From: Streptomyces sp. SDr-06
GTDB taxonomy: Bacteria > Actinomycetota > Actinomycetes > Streptomycetales > Streptomycetaceae
Length of the DNA: 64,000 nt
Reading direction: 5' to 3'
Assembly (NCBI RefSeq): GCF_003324565.1
Contig: NZ_QOLA01000007.1
Location: 62,001 to 126,000 of the forward strand
In this document: positions 9,076 to 16,386 of the stretch, piece by piece
Layout of the letters: every line of letters begins with the position of its first letter
Position numbering within the stretch: position 1 is the stretch's first letter
Program-made: the position numbers and the translations under genes
The notes under the pieces: model-generated
What the model was told of the DNA's origin: nothing
The model's database searches: none
Seen by the model: only the letters and a program-made list of their open reading frames with translations

Positions 9076-10187
9076 TTCAGGTCACTCGCCTTGATGTAGC
9101 CCGAGTCCACCAGGACGGACTGGTAGTTGGTCTTGTCGACGCTGACCGGGTTGAGGAGGAAGGACGGCACGACCTTCTTCTCGTTGTCGTAGGTCTTGGT
9201 GTCGTTGACCTGGGGGGTCTTGCCGTTCAGCACGGCGTCGGCCATCTGCACGGCCTGCTTGGCGAGGGCCCGGGTGTCCTTGTAGACGGTCTGCGTCTGG
9301 TTGCCCGCGATGATCGACTTGACCGATGCCACCTCGGCGTCCTGCCCCGTCACCACGGGGTAGGGCTTGGCGGGCGTCCCGTAGCCACCGGAGCGCAGGG
9401 CGGACAGGATGCCGATGGAGATGCCGTCGTACGGTGAGAGCACGGCGTCGACGCGGGCCGACGAGTAGGCCTTGGTCAGCAGGTCGTCCATGCGCTTCTG
9501 CGCGGTCGCACCGTCCCAGCGCAGCGTGGTCACCTGGTTGAGGTTGGTCTGTCCGCTGAGGACCACGAGCTGCTTCTTGTCGAGGTAGGGCTGGAGCGTC
9601 TTGAGGGCGCCCTGGAAGAAGTAGCGGGTGTTGTTGTCGTCCGGCGACCCGGCGAACAGCTCGATGTTGAACGGCCCCTTCTTGGAGCCGTCCTTGAGCC
9701 CGAGCTTGTCGACGATGTACGAGGCCTGGAGCACGCCGACCTTCTCGTTGTCGAAGGAGGCGTAGTAGTCGACGTTGGGCGAGCCGAGGATGAGCCGGTC
9801 GTAGGCGATGACCTTGATGTGCTGGTCGGCGGCCTGCTTGAGGACGTCGCTCAGGGCGCGGCCGTCGATGGCGGCGATCACCAGGACGTCCACGCCCTTG
9901 GTGATCATGTTCTCGACCTGGGCGACCTGCTGGTCGACGTTGTCCTCGCCGTACTGGAGCTCGGTCTTGTAGCCGAGGTCCTGGAACTGCTTGACCATGT
10001 TGTTGCCGTCGTTGATCCACCGCTCGGACGACTTGGTCGGCATGGCGATGCCGATGGTGGAGCCCTTGCCGCCCTTCTTGGTCTCCTTGCCGCCGCCCTC
10101 GCTGCTCTGGCCGCAGGCGGCGAGCGCGAGGGCGAGGGAGCCGGCGACGAGGGCGAGAGCTGTGGTGCGGATGCGGCGCATGGTCAT
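9072..10187 (-). CDS. Sugar-binding lipoprotein of ABC transporter (ChvE/XylF-like)
   Basis: A 371-aa periplasmic-binding-protein-like lipoprotein. The signal peptide ends in a lipobox ALAAC with Cys25 as the lipidation site. The mature part has the type I fold pattern IGIAMPTKSSERWINDGNNM, then VDVLVIAAIDGRALSDVL and AVLSPYDGISIGILSALR. The KSSERW start is characteristic of the ChvE/MmsE group, whose ligands include galactose, arabinose, fucose and xylose. Its ATG shares one base with the stop of the U32-like gene upstream (TGATG), and its stop overlaps the ATPase start. It supplies specificity to the importer. Confidence 0.94.
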   Translation of the reverse strand: MTMRRIRTTALALVAGSLALALAACGQSSEGGGKETKKGGKGSTIGIAMPTKSSERWINDGNNMVKQFQDLGYKTELQYGEDNVDQQVAQVENMITKGVDVLVIAAIDGRALSDVLKQAADQHIKVIAYDRLILGSPNVDYYASFDNEKVGVLQASYIVDKLGLKDGSKKGPFNIELFAGSPDDNNTRYFFQGALKTLQPYLDKKQLVVLSGQTNLNQVTTLRWDGATAQKRMDDLLTKAYSSARVDAVLSPYDGISIGILSALRSGGYGTPAKPYPVVTGQDAEVASVKSIIAGNQTQTVYKDTRALAKQAVQMADAVLNGKTPQVNDTKTYDNEKKVVPSFLLNPVSVDKTNYQSVLVDSGYIKASDLK

Positions 10188-11170
10188 CAGTCCTTGAGGG
10201 AGAAGCGGTTGAGGGGGCCGGGGAGGCGCGAGCCGAGCGGGGACATGCCGCCGTCGGCGCCGTGCCGGGCGAGCAGGTCGAGCGCGAGCCGGCCGCGGCG
10301 CACGCGCTCGCGCGCGGTGTCGAGGGCGGCGTCCCGCAGATGCGCGCCGTACGGGTAGATGCCGGGCGCCCGGGAGAGGCCGAACTTGAGGTACAGCGGG
10401 GCGGCGCGCCGGATCAGCTCGGCCGCCTCGTACATCCGCACATAGCCGCCGAGGTCGTCCGGCGCCTCGATGTACAGGTCGAGCGGGGTGCCCGACACCC
10501 GGCGGATCTCGGTGAAGTGCGCGGCCGTCAGGTCGGAGGGCACGTTCACGGAGTCCGCGCCGAGCCGCTCGTACACCGAGACGGAGGCCGGGTTGACCGG
10601 GCCGATCAGCGCCGAGACCTTGAGGGTGGTGTCCGAGGGCAGCAGGCCCCGCTCACGCAGCCGGTGCAGGGTCCACAGCACTCCCTCGTCGGCGACGAGC
10701 AGACACGGAACCCCCAACTCGGTTGCCCGCAGGGCGTCTTCGACGCACCCGGCGAGCGCGTCGTGGCCCCGGGCGCGCAGCCCCGCGCCGCCCGATGCGG
10801 TACGGGTGGAGCCGCCCGTGTCCCAGGTGCCGCGCGGCCCGGTGAACAGGCAGAGCTCGATGCCGCGGGCCGCGCAGGCCTCCGCCATCTCGGTGATCTC
10901 CGCGTCGGAGAGCATCCAGACGCCGCTGCCCTGGCTGACCCGGTGCACGGGCACGTCGAGCCGGGAGGACTCCTTGAGGACGACGGCGAGCGCCTCGGGG
11001 CCTTCGACCGAGGGGATCTCGGTGCGCCAGGTGCCGCCGTCGGGGAAGGCGTGCGGGGAGGAGTCGGCGGGATTGTCGGCGGGCGCGGCCAGGCCGAGCG
11101 CCGAGAGCGCCCGCTCACCGGGGCGGCGGGGCCCCGTGGGCGTACGGAAGGGGTCTGATGTGTCGGTCAC
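10187..11170 (-). CDS. Conserved protein resembling peptidase U32/TIM-barrel family
   Basis: A 327-aa cytoplasmic protein starting at GTG. The central part contains LVADEGVLWTLHRLRERG, SALIGPVNPASVSVYERLGADSVNVPSDL and LDLYIEAPDDLGGYVRMYE, a strand-helix rhythm that resembles U32-type proteins annotated beside sugar transporters. No catalytic residues can be named from reading. The N-terminal 40 residues are Pro/Ala-rich and probably disordered. Its GTG start overlaps the stop of a possible 22-aa ORF (GTGA), and its own stop overlaps the binding-protein ATG, so it is embedded in the transport operon. A role in processing the imported sugar or in regulating the importer is possible but unsupported. 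Confidence 0.6.
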   Translation of the reverse strand: MTDTSDPFRTPTGPRRPGERALSALGLAAPADNPADSSPHAFPDGGTWRTEIPSVEGPEALAVVLKESSRLDVPVHRVSQGSGVWMLSDAEITEMAEACAARGIELCLFTGPRGTWDTGGSTRTASGGAGLRARGHDALAGCVEDALRATELGVPCLLVADEGVLWTLHRLRERGLLPSDTTLKVSALIGPVNPASVSVYERLGADSVNVPSDLTAAHFTEIRRVSGTPLDLYIEAPDDLGGYVRMYEAAELIRRAAPLYLKFGLSRAPGIYPYGAHLRDAALDTARERVRRGRLALDLLARHGADGGMSPLGSRLPGPLNRFSLKD

Positions 11171-11235
11171 AGGCGGGATTCCTTGCGTGAGCGGGCCTTC
11201 GCGATGTTCGGTATGTCGAACATGGTTCGGCTCAT
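11167..11235 (-). CDS. Possible 22-residue peptide coupled to the U32-like gene
   Basis: ATG at 11235 opens a 22-codon frame (MSRTMFDIP to SRKESRL) that ends in TGA overlapping the GTG of the next gene as GTGA, the same coupling used throughout this operon. AGGAC lies 11 nt ahead. The product would be basic and Arg/Lys-rich at its C-terminal end. The frame also carries a near-perfect operator palindrome, so it may be a translated leader rather than a functional peptide. Too short for codon statistics; conservation in relatives would decide. Confidence 0.3.
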   Translation of the reverse strand: MSRTMFDIPNIAKARSRKESRL

Positions 11236-11240
11236 GGGGT
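11206..11240 (-). promoter_or_regulatory. Internal operator-like palindrome ahead of the transport genes
   Basis: ATGTTCG (11204-11210) and CGAACAT (11217-11223) form a perfect inverted repeat with a 6-bp spacer. Read on the minus strand the 16-bp core GTTCGACATACCGAAC matches the local palindrome GTTCGAAATTTCGAAC at 13 of 16 positions. A GTTCG half-site begins at 11225, again 19 bp away. I see no convincing -10 here, so it may be an internal operator or block rather than part of a promoter. Confidence 0.45.
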
Positions 11241-11288
11241 ACGAAGTCCTGGAACGGGGGGCCATGGGAGAGGGGAGGGGGGCCGTGT

Positions 11289-12299
11289 CTAGGGGCGCAG
11301 CAGGACCTTTCCGGTCTTGGGGTCGCCGCCGACCAGTGCGAGCGCGTCGGCGTACCGCTCCAGCGGGAACTCGTGGGTGATCAGCGCGGCCGGATCGATC
11401 AGCCCGGCGGCGTACGCCCGCACGGCGAAGGACCACGCGGCCGAGGAGGCGCCGAAGACACTGCGCACGGTGAGCTGGCTCACCGAGAGGTGTACGGGGT
11501 CGATGCCGGTGGCGCCCGGCGCGAACATTCCGGTGAGGACGGCCCGGCCGCCGCGCCGGGCGAGCAGGACCGCGTCGGCCGCGGTCGAGGGCGCGCCCGC
11601 CGTCTCGATCACCAGGTCGTAGCGACCGCGCATGCCGTCGTCGGGGTCCGGGGGTCGAGCCTCGGTCGCCCCCATGGCGCGGGCCAGTTCGGCCCGTTCG
11701 AGGCGGGGGTCGATCACGGCCAGCTCGCCGGGGGAGTGGCGCGCCAGGAACTGCACGGCGAGCAGGCCCAGGGTGCCCCCGCCCACGACCGCGATCCGCT
11801 CGCCCGGCTCGGGTGCGCCGGCCCGTACGGCGGCGGCCACCACGGCCGCCGGTTCGAGGAGGGCGGCGGCCCGCAGGTCCGCGTCGTCGGGCAGCAGGTG
11901 CAACAGCCGGGCCGGGACCACCACATGGTCGGCGAAGCCGCCGGGGTGGGTGAACCCGGTCTCGGCGTACGCGGCCGTGCACAGCGAGGTCTCGCCGCAC
12001 CGGCACCGGTCGCAGGTGCCGCAGATGCGGAAGCCCTCGGCGACCGTCCTGCGCCCGACGAGCGCGGGGTCGGTGCCCGGCCCGGCGACCTCGACGGTGC
12101 CGGCCCACTCGTGGCCCGGGATCAGCGGATAGCGGACATAGCCGGGGGCGCGGCGGCCGTCGTACACCTCGCGGTCGCTCAGGCAGATCCCGGCGGCGGC
12201 GACCCGCACCACGACCTCCCCCGGGCCCGGCTCGGGGCGCACGCCGTTGACCAGGCGGTGGCGGCCCGGGGCGTCGACGACGATCGCGCGGCTGCTCAT
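11289..12299 (-). CDS. Zinc-dependent medium-chain alcohol/sugar dehydrogenase
   Basis: A 336-aa MDR-family enzyme of the sorbitol/threonine dehydrogenase type. Catalytic zinc ligands are Cys in GICLSD and His-Glu in GHEWAG. The structural zinc site is the four-cysteine cluster in CGTCDRCRCGETSLC. The Rossmann motif VVGGGTLGLLAV binds NAD(P). It probably oxidises a hydroxyl of a sugar, sugar acid or polyol in this pathway. It could supply the initial sugar dehydrogenase, since no other one is present, but C1-specific dehydrogenases usually belong to other families. Its ATG overlaps the dehydratase stop by ATGA. A 53-bp gap separates its stop from the possible micro-ORF. Confidence 0.9.
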   Translation of the reverse strand: MSSRAIVVDAPGRHRLVNGVRPEPGPGEVVVRVAAAGICLSDREVYDGRRAPGYVRYPLIPGHEWAGTVEVAGPGTDPALVGRRTVAEGFRICGTCDRCRCGETSLCTAAYAETGFTHPGGFADHVVVPARLLHLLPDDADLRAAALLEPAAVVAAAVRAGAPEPGERIAVVGGGTLGLLAVQFLARHSPGELAVIDPRLERAELARAMGATEARPPDPDDGMRGRYDLVIETAGAPSTAADAVLLARRGGRAVLTGMFAPGATGIDPVHLSVSQLTVRSVFGASSAAWSFAVRAYAAGLIDPAALITHEFPLERYADALALVGGDPKTGKVLLRP

Positions 12300-13456
12300 C
12301 CGCGCGCCCCGGACGGGTCGCGCTTCTCCCAGCCCTCGGCCCACAGGTCGAACCGGGCCTGCTGCTGCGGGAATTCGGCTGCCGCGTCCACGTCGAGCTC
12401 GACGCCGAGGCCGGGTGTCTGCGGCAGTTCGAAGTAGCCGTCGACCACCTGCGGGGCGCCCTTGACGACCTTCTTGATGTCCGCGTCCGCGAAGTCGTTG
12501 AAGTGCTCCAGGATCTTGAAGTTCGGTGTGCAGCCCGCCACTTGGAGGGAGGCGGCGGTGAGCACCGAACCGCCCACGTTGTGCGGTGCGACCAGCGTGT
12601 AGTGCGTCTCGGCGGTGGCGGCCAGCTTGCGGGTCTCCAGGATGCCGCCGATGTGGCCGACGTCCGGCTGGATGATGTCGGCGGCCTGCGACTCGAAGAG
12701 CTCGCGGAACTCGATCCGGTCGTGGATGCGCTCGCCGGTCGCGAGCGGGATGTCGACCTTGCCCGCGACCTTCGCCAGCGCCTTGAGGTTCTCCGGCGGC
12801 ACCGGCTCCTCCAGCCACGCGGGGTCGAACGGCGCGAGCTCGTGGGCCAGGCGCACGGCGGTGGCCGGTGAGAAGCGGCCGTGCATCTCCAGCATCAGCT
12901 CGGTGTCCGGGCCGATCGCGTCCCGCACCGCCTCGATCAACGAGACGGCGTACAGCGACTGCTGACGGTCCAGCTCGTAGTGCCCGGTGCCGAACGGGTC
13001 GATCTTCAGCGCCCGGTAGCCGCGCTCGACGACCCCCTGGGCCGCTTTGTGGTAGGCCTCCGGGGTGCGCTCGGTGGTGTACCAGCCGTTCGCGTACGCC
13101 TTGACCCGGTCGGTCACCCTGCCGCCGAGCAGCTGCCACACCGGGACGCCGAGGGCCTTGCCCTTGATGTCCCAACAGGCCATCTCGACCACGGCGATGC
13201 CCGACATCACGATCTCGCCGGCCCGCCCGTAGTCGCCGTACTTCATCCGGCGCACCAGGTCCTCGACGGCGAACGGGTCGGATCCCGCGATGTGGTTGGC
13301 CTCCGCCTCGCGGAGATAGCCGATCAGGGCGTCGGTATGGCCGAGCATCCTGGTCTCGCCGACGCCGGTCAGGCCCTCGTCGGTGTGGACCTGGACGTAG
13401 GTGAGATTGCGCCAGGGCGTCCCGACGACGTGCGTGCTGATTCCCGTGATTCGCAA
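12296..13456 (-). CDS. Enolase-superfamily sugar-acid dehydratase (galactonate dehydratase-like)
   Basis: A 386-aa enzyme of the mandelate racemase/galactonate dehydratase group, which uses Mg2+ and a general base to dehydrate aldonic acids to 2-keto-3-deoxy acids. Visible residues are the KxD of LKIDPFG, Glu and His of LEMHGRF, Glu of WLEEPVPP, Glu of TGERI and the catalytic-region His of VAPHNVGG. I chose the TTG at 13456 because GGGAG lies 7-8 bp ahead and translation then begins at the conserved MRITGISTHVVGTPWRNL. ATG 13504 would add 16 atypical residues and place the start inside the operator region. It is the first gene of the operon. Galactonate, arabinonate or fuconate are possible substrates. 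Confidence 0.88.
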   Translation of the reverse strand: MRITGISTHVVGTPWRNLTYVQVHTDEGLTGVGETRMLGHTDALIGYLREAEANHIAGSDPFAVEDLVRRMKYGDYGRAGEIVMSGIAVVEMACWDIKGKALGVPVWQLLGGRVTDRVKAYANGWYTTERTPEAYHKAAQGVVERGYRALKIDPFGTGHYELDRQQSLYAVSLIEAVRDAIGPDTELMLEMHGRFSPATAVRLAHELAPFDPAWLEEPVPPENLKALAKVAGKVDIPLATGERIHDRIEFRELFESQAADIIQPDVGHIGGILETRKLAATAETHYTLVAPHNVGGSVLTAASLQVAGCTPNFKILEHFNDFADADIKKVVKGAPQVVDGYFELPQTPGLGVELDVDAAAEFPQQQARFDLWAEGWEKRDPSGARG

Positions 13457-13487
13457 GGCAGTTGCTCCCGGGGCTGCTGTCCATGAC

Positions 13488-13522
13488 GTTCGATATTTCG
13501 TCATGCGTTCGAAATTCTGGCG
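13488..13522 (-). promoter_or_regulatory. Tandem operator-like sites of the dehydratase operon
   Basis: On the plus strand GTTCGATATTTCGTCA (13488-13503) and GTTCGAAATTCTGGCG (13507-13522) match the local palindrome at 12 and 11 of 16 positions and start 19 bp apart. They begin two bases after the -10 box and cover the expected transcription start, so a bound regulator would repress. Confidence 0.5.
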
Positions 13523-13524
13523 TG

Positions 13525-13554
13525 ACGGTAATGACGTGCGGCGGGGAGTGTCAA
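13525..13554 (-). promoter_or_regulatory. Promoter of the dehydratase-transporter operon
   Basis: Read on the minus strand, a perfect -35 TTGACA (13554-13549) is followed after 18 bp by TACCGT (13530-13525), which fits the Streptomyces TANNNT -10. Transcription should start near 13518, about 60 nt ahead of the TTG start codon. Confidence 0.6.
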
Positions 13555-13593
13555 TGGGTCGGACAGGAACCGGTTCGGGGTGGTGCGGAGGTG

Positions 13594-13622
13594 TTGACGC
13601 GGGGCGGGGGAGGCGGAATGCT
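13594..13622 (+). promoter_or_regulatory. Putative promoter of the arabinofuranosidase gene
   Basis: TTGACG at 13594-13599 is followed after 17 bp by a weak -10, AATGCT at 13617-13622. The tandem operator-like sites start 6 bp downstream, the same order as at the divergent dehydratase promoter. Confidence 0.45.
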
Positions 13623-13628
13623 CCCCGG

Positions 13629-13663
13629 CGTCGAAATGCAGAACGTCGTCCGAAATCTCGAAC
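13629..13663 (+). promoter_or_regulatory. Tandem operator-like sites upstream of the arabinofuranosidase gene
   Basis: GTCCGAAATCTCGAAC (13648-13663) matches the local 16-bp palindrome at 14 of 16 positions, the best copy in the window. CGTCGAAATGCAGAAC (13629-13644) matches at 11 of 16 and starts exactly 19 bp earlier. The ribosome-binding site GAGGAG follows at 13678-13683. Confidence 0.5.
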
Positions 13664-13690
13664 CCCCAGCGAGAGTTGAGGAGTACCCGC

Positions 13691-16276
13691 ATGACACACC
13701 CCACCCCCGCCCCGGCCCCCGGGCCCAGCCGCAGAGCGGTCGTATCGGCGCTCGGCGCGCTGCCGCTGGCCGGTGCGGTCGGCCCCGCCCTCACGGCCGC
13801 TCCGGCGCGAGCCGCCGAGGCGGCGCTGCCCCTGCCCGTCGCCCACTGGGCCTTCGACGAGGGGGCGGGCACGACCGCCGCCGACAGTTCCGGACGCGGC
13901 CGCGCGCTGACCCTGGCCGAGGGCGCGCGGTGGGGCGCCGCGAAGTCCGGCGCCGCCGCCCTCGACCTCTCGGCGGGCGGCAGCGCGTCGGCGGCGGGGG
14001 CCGTGGTGGACACCTCGGGGAGCTTCAGCGTGGCCGCGTGGGTGCGGCTCACCGCCGTCGCCGGATACCAGACCTTCGTCTCGGTCGACGGACTCGCGGT
14101 GAGCGGCTTCTACCTCCAACTCCGCGACGACACCGGGGTGTTCGCCTTCACCCGGCTGCCCCTGGACGCGACCTCCGCGAACGGCGGGGCCGCCGTCGCC
14201 GGTGCGGCCTGCGCGCCCGTGACCGGCGCCTGGTACCACCTGCTCGGCGTCGACGACGCCGCCGCGGGTGTCCTGCGCCTCTACGTCAACGGCGTGCTGG
14301 AAGGCGAGGTCCCCTACAGCGGCGGCTGGCGCGCCACCGGGGCCACCGCCGTCGGACGGGGCCTGTTCGGCGGAGCCCACGTCGACCAGACGCACGGCCT
14401 CATCGACGACGTCCAGGTCTTCGACACCGCGCTGACCGCGGCCGACGCCGCGGCGCTGGCAGGCGTCCCCGCCGGCTCCACCGAGCCCCTCCTGACCGTC
14501 GACACCACCCGCCCCGGCCCGCGGCTCAGCGCCGAACTCGGCGGGATCTTCTTCGAGGACATCAACCACAGCGGCGAGGGCGGCCTGTACGCCGAACTCG
14601 TCAACAACCGCAGCTTCATGGCCGCCGCGACCCCGCTGCACTGGAGCGCGACCGGCGGCGCGGTGCTGGCCGTCGACCCCGGACAGCCGCTCAACCATGC
14701 CCTCACCCAGTCCCTGCGCGTGACCGCGAAGGCGGCGGGCGACGGCGTCGCCAACGAGGGCTTCTGGGGGATCCCGGTGCGGCCGTCCACCGCGTACCGC
14801 GCCGGCCTCTACGCCAAGTCGGCCGACTCCACCGGCACGTTGACCGTCGCCCTCACCGGCAGCGACGGCACCGTCCACGCCTCCGGCACCGCCGGGCCCC
14901 TCACCGGATCCTGGCGCAAGTACACCCTCACCCTGCGCACGGCCCCCGGCGCGCCCACCACCGCCGACGCGCGCCTCACCCTGACCGCCTCCACGCCCGG
15001 CACCCTCTGGCTGAGCCAGGTCTCGCTCTTCCCGCCCACCTACAAGGGCCGGGCGAACGGACTGCGCGTCGACCTGATGGAGAAGCTCGCCGCCCTGCAA
15101 CCGAAGTTCCTGCGCTTTCCCGGCGGCAACTACCTCGAAGGCAACGTCGTCGCCGACCGCTTCGACTGGAAGAAGACGATCGGCCCCGTCGAACAGCGCC
15201 CCGGCCACCGCAACTCCGCCTGGGGCTACTGGTCCACGGACGGCCTCGGCCTGCCCGAGTACCTCCAGATGACCGAGGACCTGGGCTGCCTGCCCCTGCT
15301 GTGCGTGTACGCCGGGTACTCCCTCCAGGGCGCCCACGTCACCGGCGACGCGCTGAAACCCTTCGTGCAGGACGCCCTCGACCAGATCGAGTACATCACC
15401 GGACCCGCCACCTCCCCGTGGGGCGCCCGGCGCGCGGCCGACGGGCACCCCAAGCCGTTCCCGCTGAAGTACGTCGAGATCGGCAACGAGGACGGATTCG
15501 ACCGGTCCGGCTCCTACGAGGAGCGCTACGCCGCCTTCCACGACGCGATCAAGGCCCGCTTTCCCGCGCTCAGGCTGATCGCCACGACGCCGGTGTCCTC
15601 GCGCCCCTACGACCTGATCGACGAGCACTACTACCAGTCGCCCGCCGCCTTCCAGGCGGGCTCCCACAAGTACGACCAGCGCGACCGCGACAGCCCGAAG
15701 GTCTTCGTCGGCGAATGGGCCGCCCAGGAGGGCCGGCCCACCCCGGACCTCAACGCCGCGCTCGGCGACGCCTCCTGGCTGGCCGGGCTCATCCGCAACT
15801 CCGACCAGGTCCTCATGGAGTCGTATGCCCCGCTGTTCAGCCACGTCCGGGACAACACCTGGGCCACCAACCTCATCGCCTACGACGCGCTGACGAGCTA
15901 CAACTCGCCCAGCTACTACGCGCAGCAGCTGCTCCTCACCCACCGGGGCGATGTCGTGCTGCCGACCGCCGTGCGCGCCCTGCCGGGGCTCAACGTGGTC
16001 ACCACCCACGACCCGCGCACCCGGCGCGTCCACCTCGCCGTGGTCAACACGACAGGCACCGCCCGGCGGACCACCGTCACCCTGCGCGGCGTCGCCCGCA
16101 CCGCCCCGTCCGCCGTCGTCACCGTGCTCGCGGGCCCCGGCACCCAGGCCACGAACACCCTCACCGACCCGCTCGCCGTGGCACCGCGCACCGGCACCGT
16201 CAACGGCGTGGCACCCACCTTCACCGCCACGTTCGCCCCGTACTCGGTCACGGTCCTGGAGGTGCGCACCGGCTGA
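13691..16276 (+). CDS. Secreted alpha-L-arabinofuranosidase, GH51 with N-terminal LamG-like domain
   Basis: An 861-aa exported glycoside hydrolase. The N-terminus is a twin-arginine signal (PSRRAVVSALGALPLAG, cleavage near ARAAEA). Residues about 45-260 form a concanavalin-like/LamG module (VAHWAFDEGAGTTAADSSG). The GH51 catalytic part begins at about 275 (GGIFFEDINHSGEGG). The acid/base Glu lies in VEIGNEDGF and the nucleophile Glu in VFVGEWAAQ. It should release L-arabinose from arabinoxylan or arabinan outside the cell. ATG 13691 was chosen for the GAGGAG 7 bp ahead. Shared operator-like sites link it to the divergent dehydratase-transporter operon, which suggests that L-arabinose or a related product is what that operon handles. 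Confidence 0.92.
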   Translation: MTHPTPAPAPGPSRRAVVSALGALPLAGAVGPALTAAPARAAEAALPLPVAHWAFDEGAGTTAADSSGRGRALTLAEGARWGAAKSGAAALDLSAGGSASAAGAVVDTSGSFSVAAWVRLTAVAGYQTFVSVDGLAVSGFYLQLRDDTGVFAFTRLPLDATSANGGAAVAGAACAPVTGAWYHLLGVDDAAAGVLRLYVNGVLEGEVPYSGGWRATGATAVGRGLFGGAHVDQTHGLIDDVQVFDTALTAADAAALAGVPAGSTEPLLTVDTTRPGPRLSAELGGIFFEDINHSGEGGLYAELVNNRSFMAAATPLHWSATGGAVLAVDPGQPLNHALTQSLRVTAKAAGDGVANEGFWGIPVRPSTAYRAGLYAKSADSTGTLTVALTGSDGTVHASGTAGPLTGSWRKYTLTLRTAPGAPTTADARLTLTASTPGTLWLSQVSLFPPTYKGRANGLRVDLMEKLAALQPKFLRFPGGNYLEGNVVADRFDWKKTIGPVEQRPGHRNSAWGYWSTDGLGLPEYLQMTEDLGCLPLLCVYAGYSLQGAHVTGDALKPFVQDALDQIEYITGPATSPWGARRAADGHPKPFPLKYVEIGNEDGFDRSGSYEERYAAFHDAIKARFPALRLIATTPVSSRPYDLIDEHYYQSPAAFQAGSHKYDQRDRDSPKVFVGEWAAQEGRPTPDLNAALGDASWLAGLIRNSDQVLMESYAPLFSHVRDNTWATNLIAYDALTSYNSPSYYAQQLLLTHRGDVVLPTAVRALPGLNVVTTHDPRTRRVHLAVVNTTGTARRTTVTLRGVARTAPSAVVTVLAGPGTQATNTLTDPLAVAPRTGTVNGVAPTFTATFAPYSVTVLEVRTG

Positions 16277-16386
16277 GCCGCGGCTCAAGGGCGGTGTTCC
16301 GTGCGGGGGTTCACGGGAGGTTGTGCCCATGTGGCGGGAATGGCGGTGTTGCCCCTGCGGCGCACGGTGCGCGAGCGTGCTGTGCC

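Noticed and set aside
11167..11235. Idea that the 22-residue peptide is a RiPP precursor matured by the U32-like protein
   Set aside because: No modification enzyme, core-peptide pattern or export gene for a peptide is present. The neighbours are all sugar-uptake genes.
12296..16330. Very long open frame on the minus strand through the arabinofuranosidase gene
   Set aside because: Only its C-terminal 386 codons encode the dehydratase. The rest is antisense to the GH51 gene and has the Gly/Arg/Val-rich, domain-free composition of a GC-rich shadow frame.
16360..16372. Palindrome GCGCACGGTGCGC ahead of the amidohydrolase gene
   Set aside because: Short all-GC palindromes are common by chance at this base composition and no second copy was seen nearby.
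13462..16386. In-frame extension upstream of the propeller-amidohydrolase
   Set aside because: It overlaps the GH51 gene in another frame and is Arg/Pro-rich without domains. The Tat signal after ATG 16387 marks the real start.
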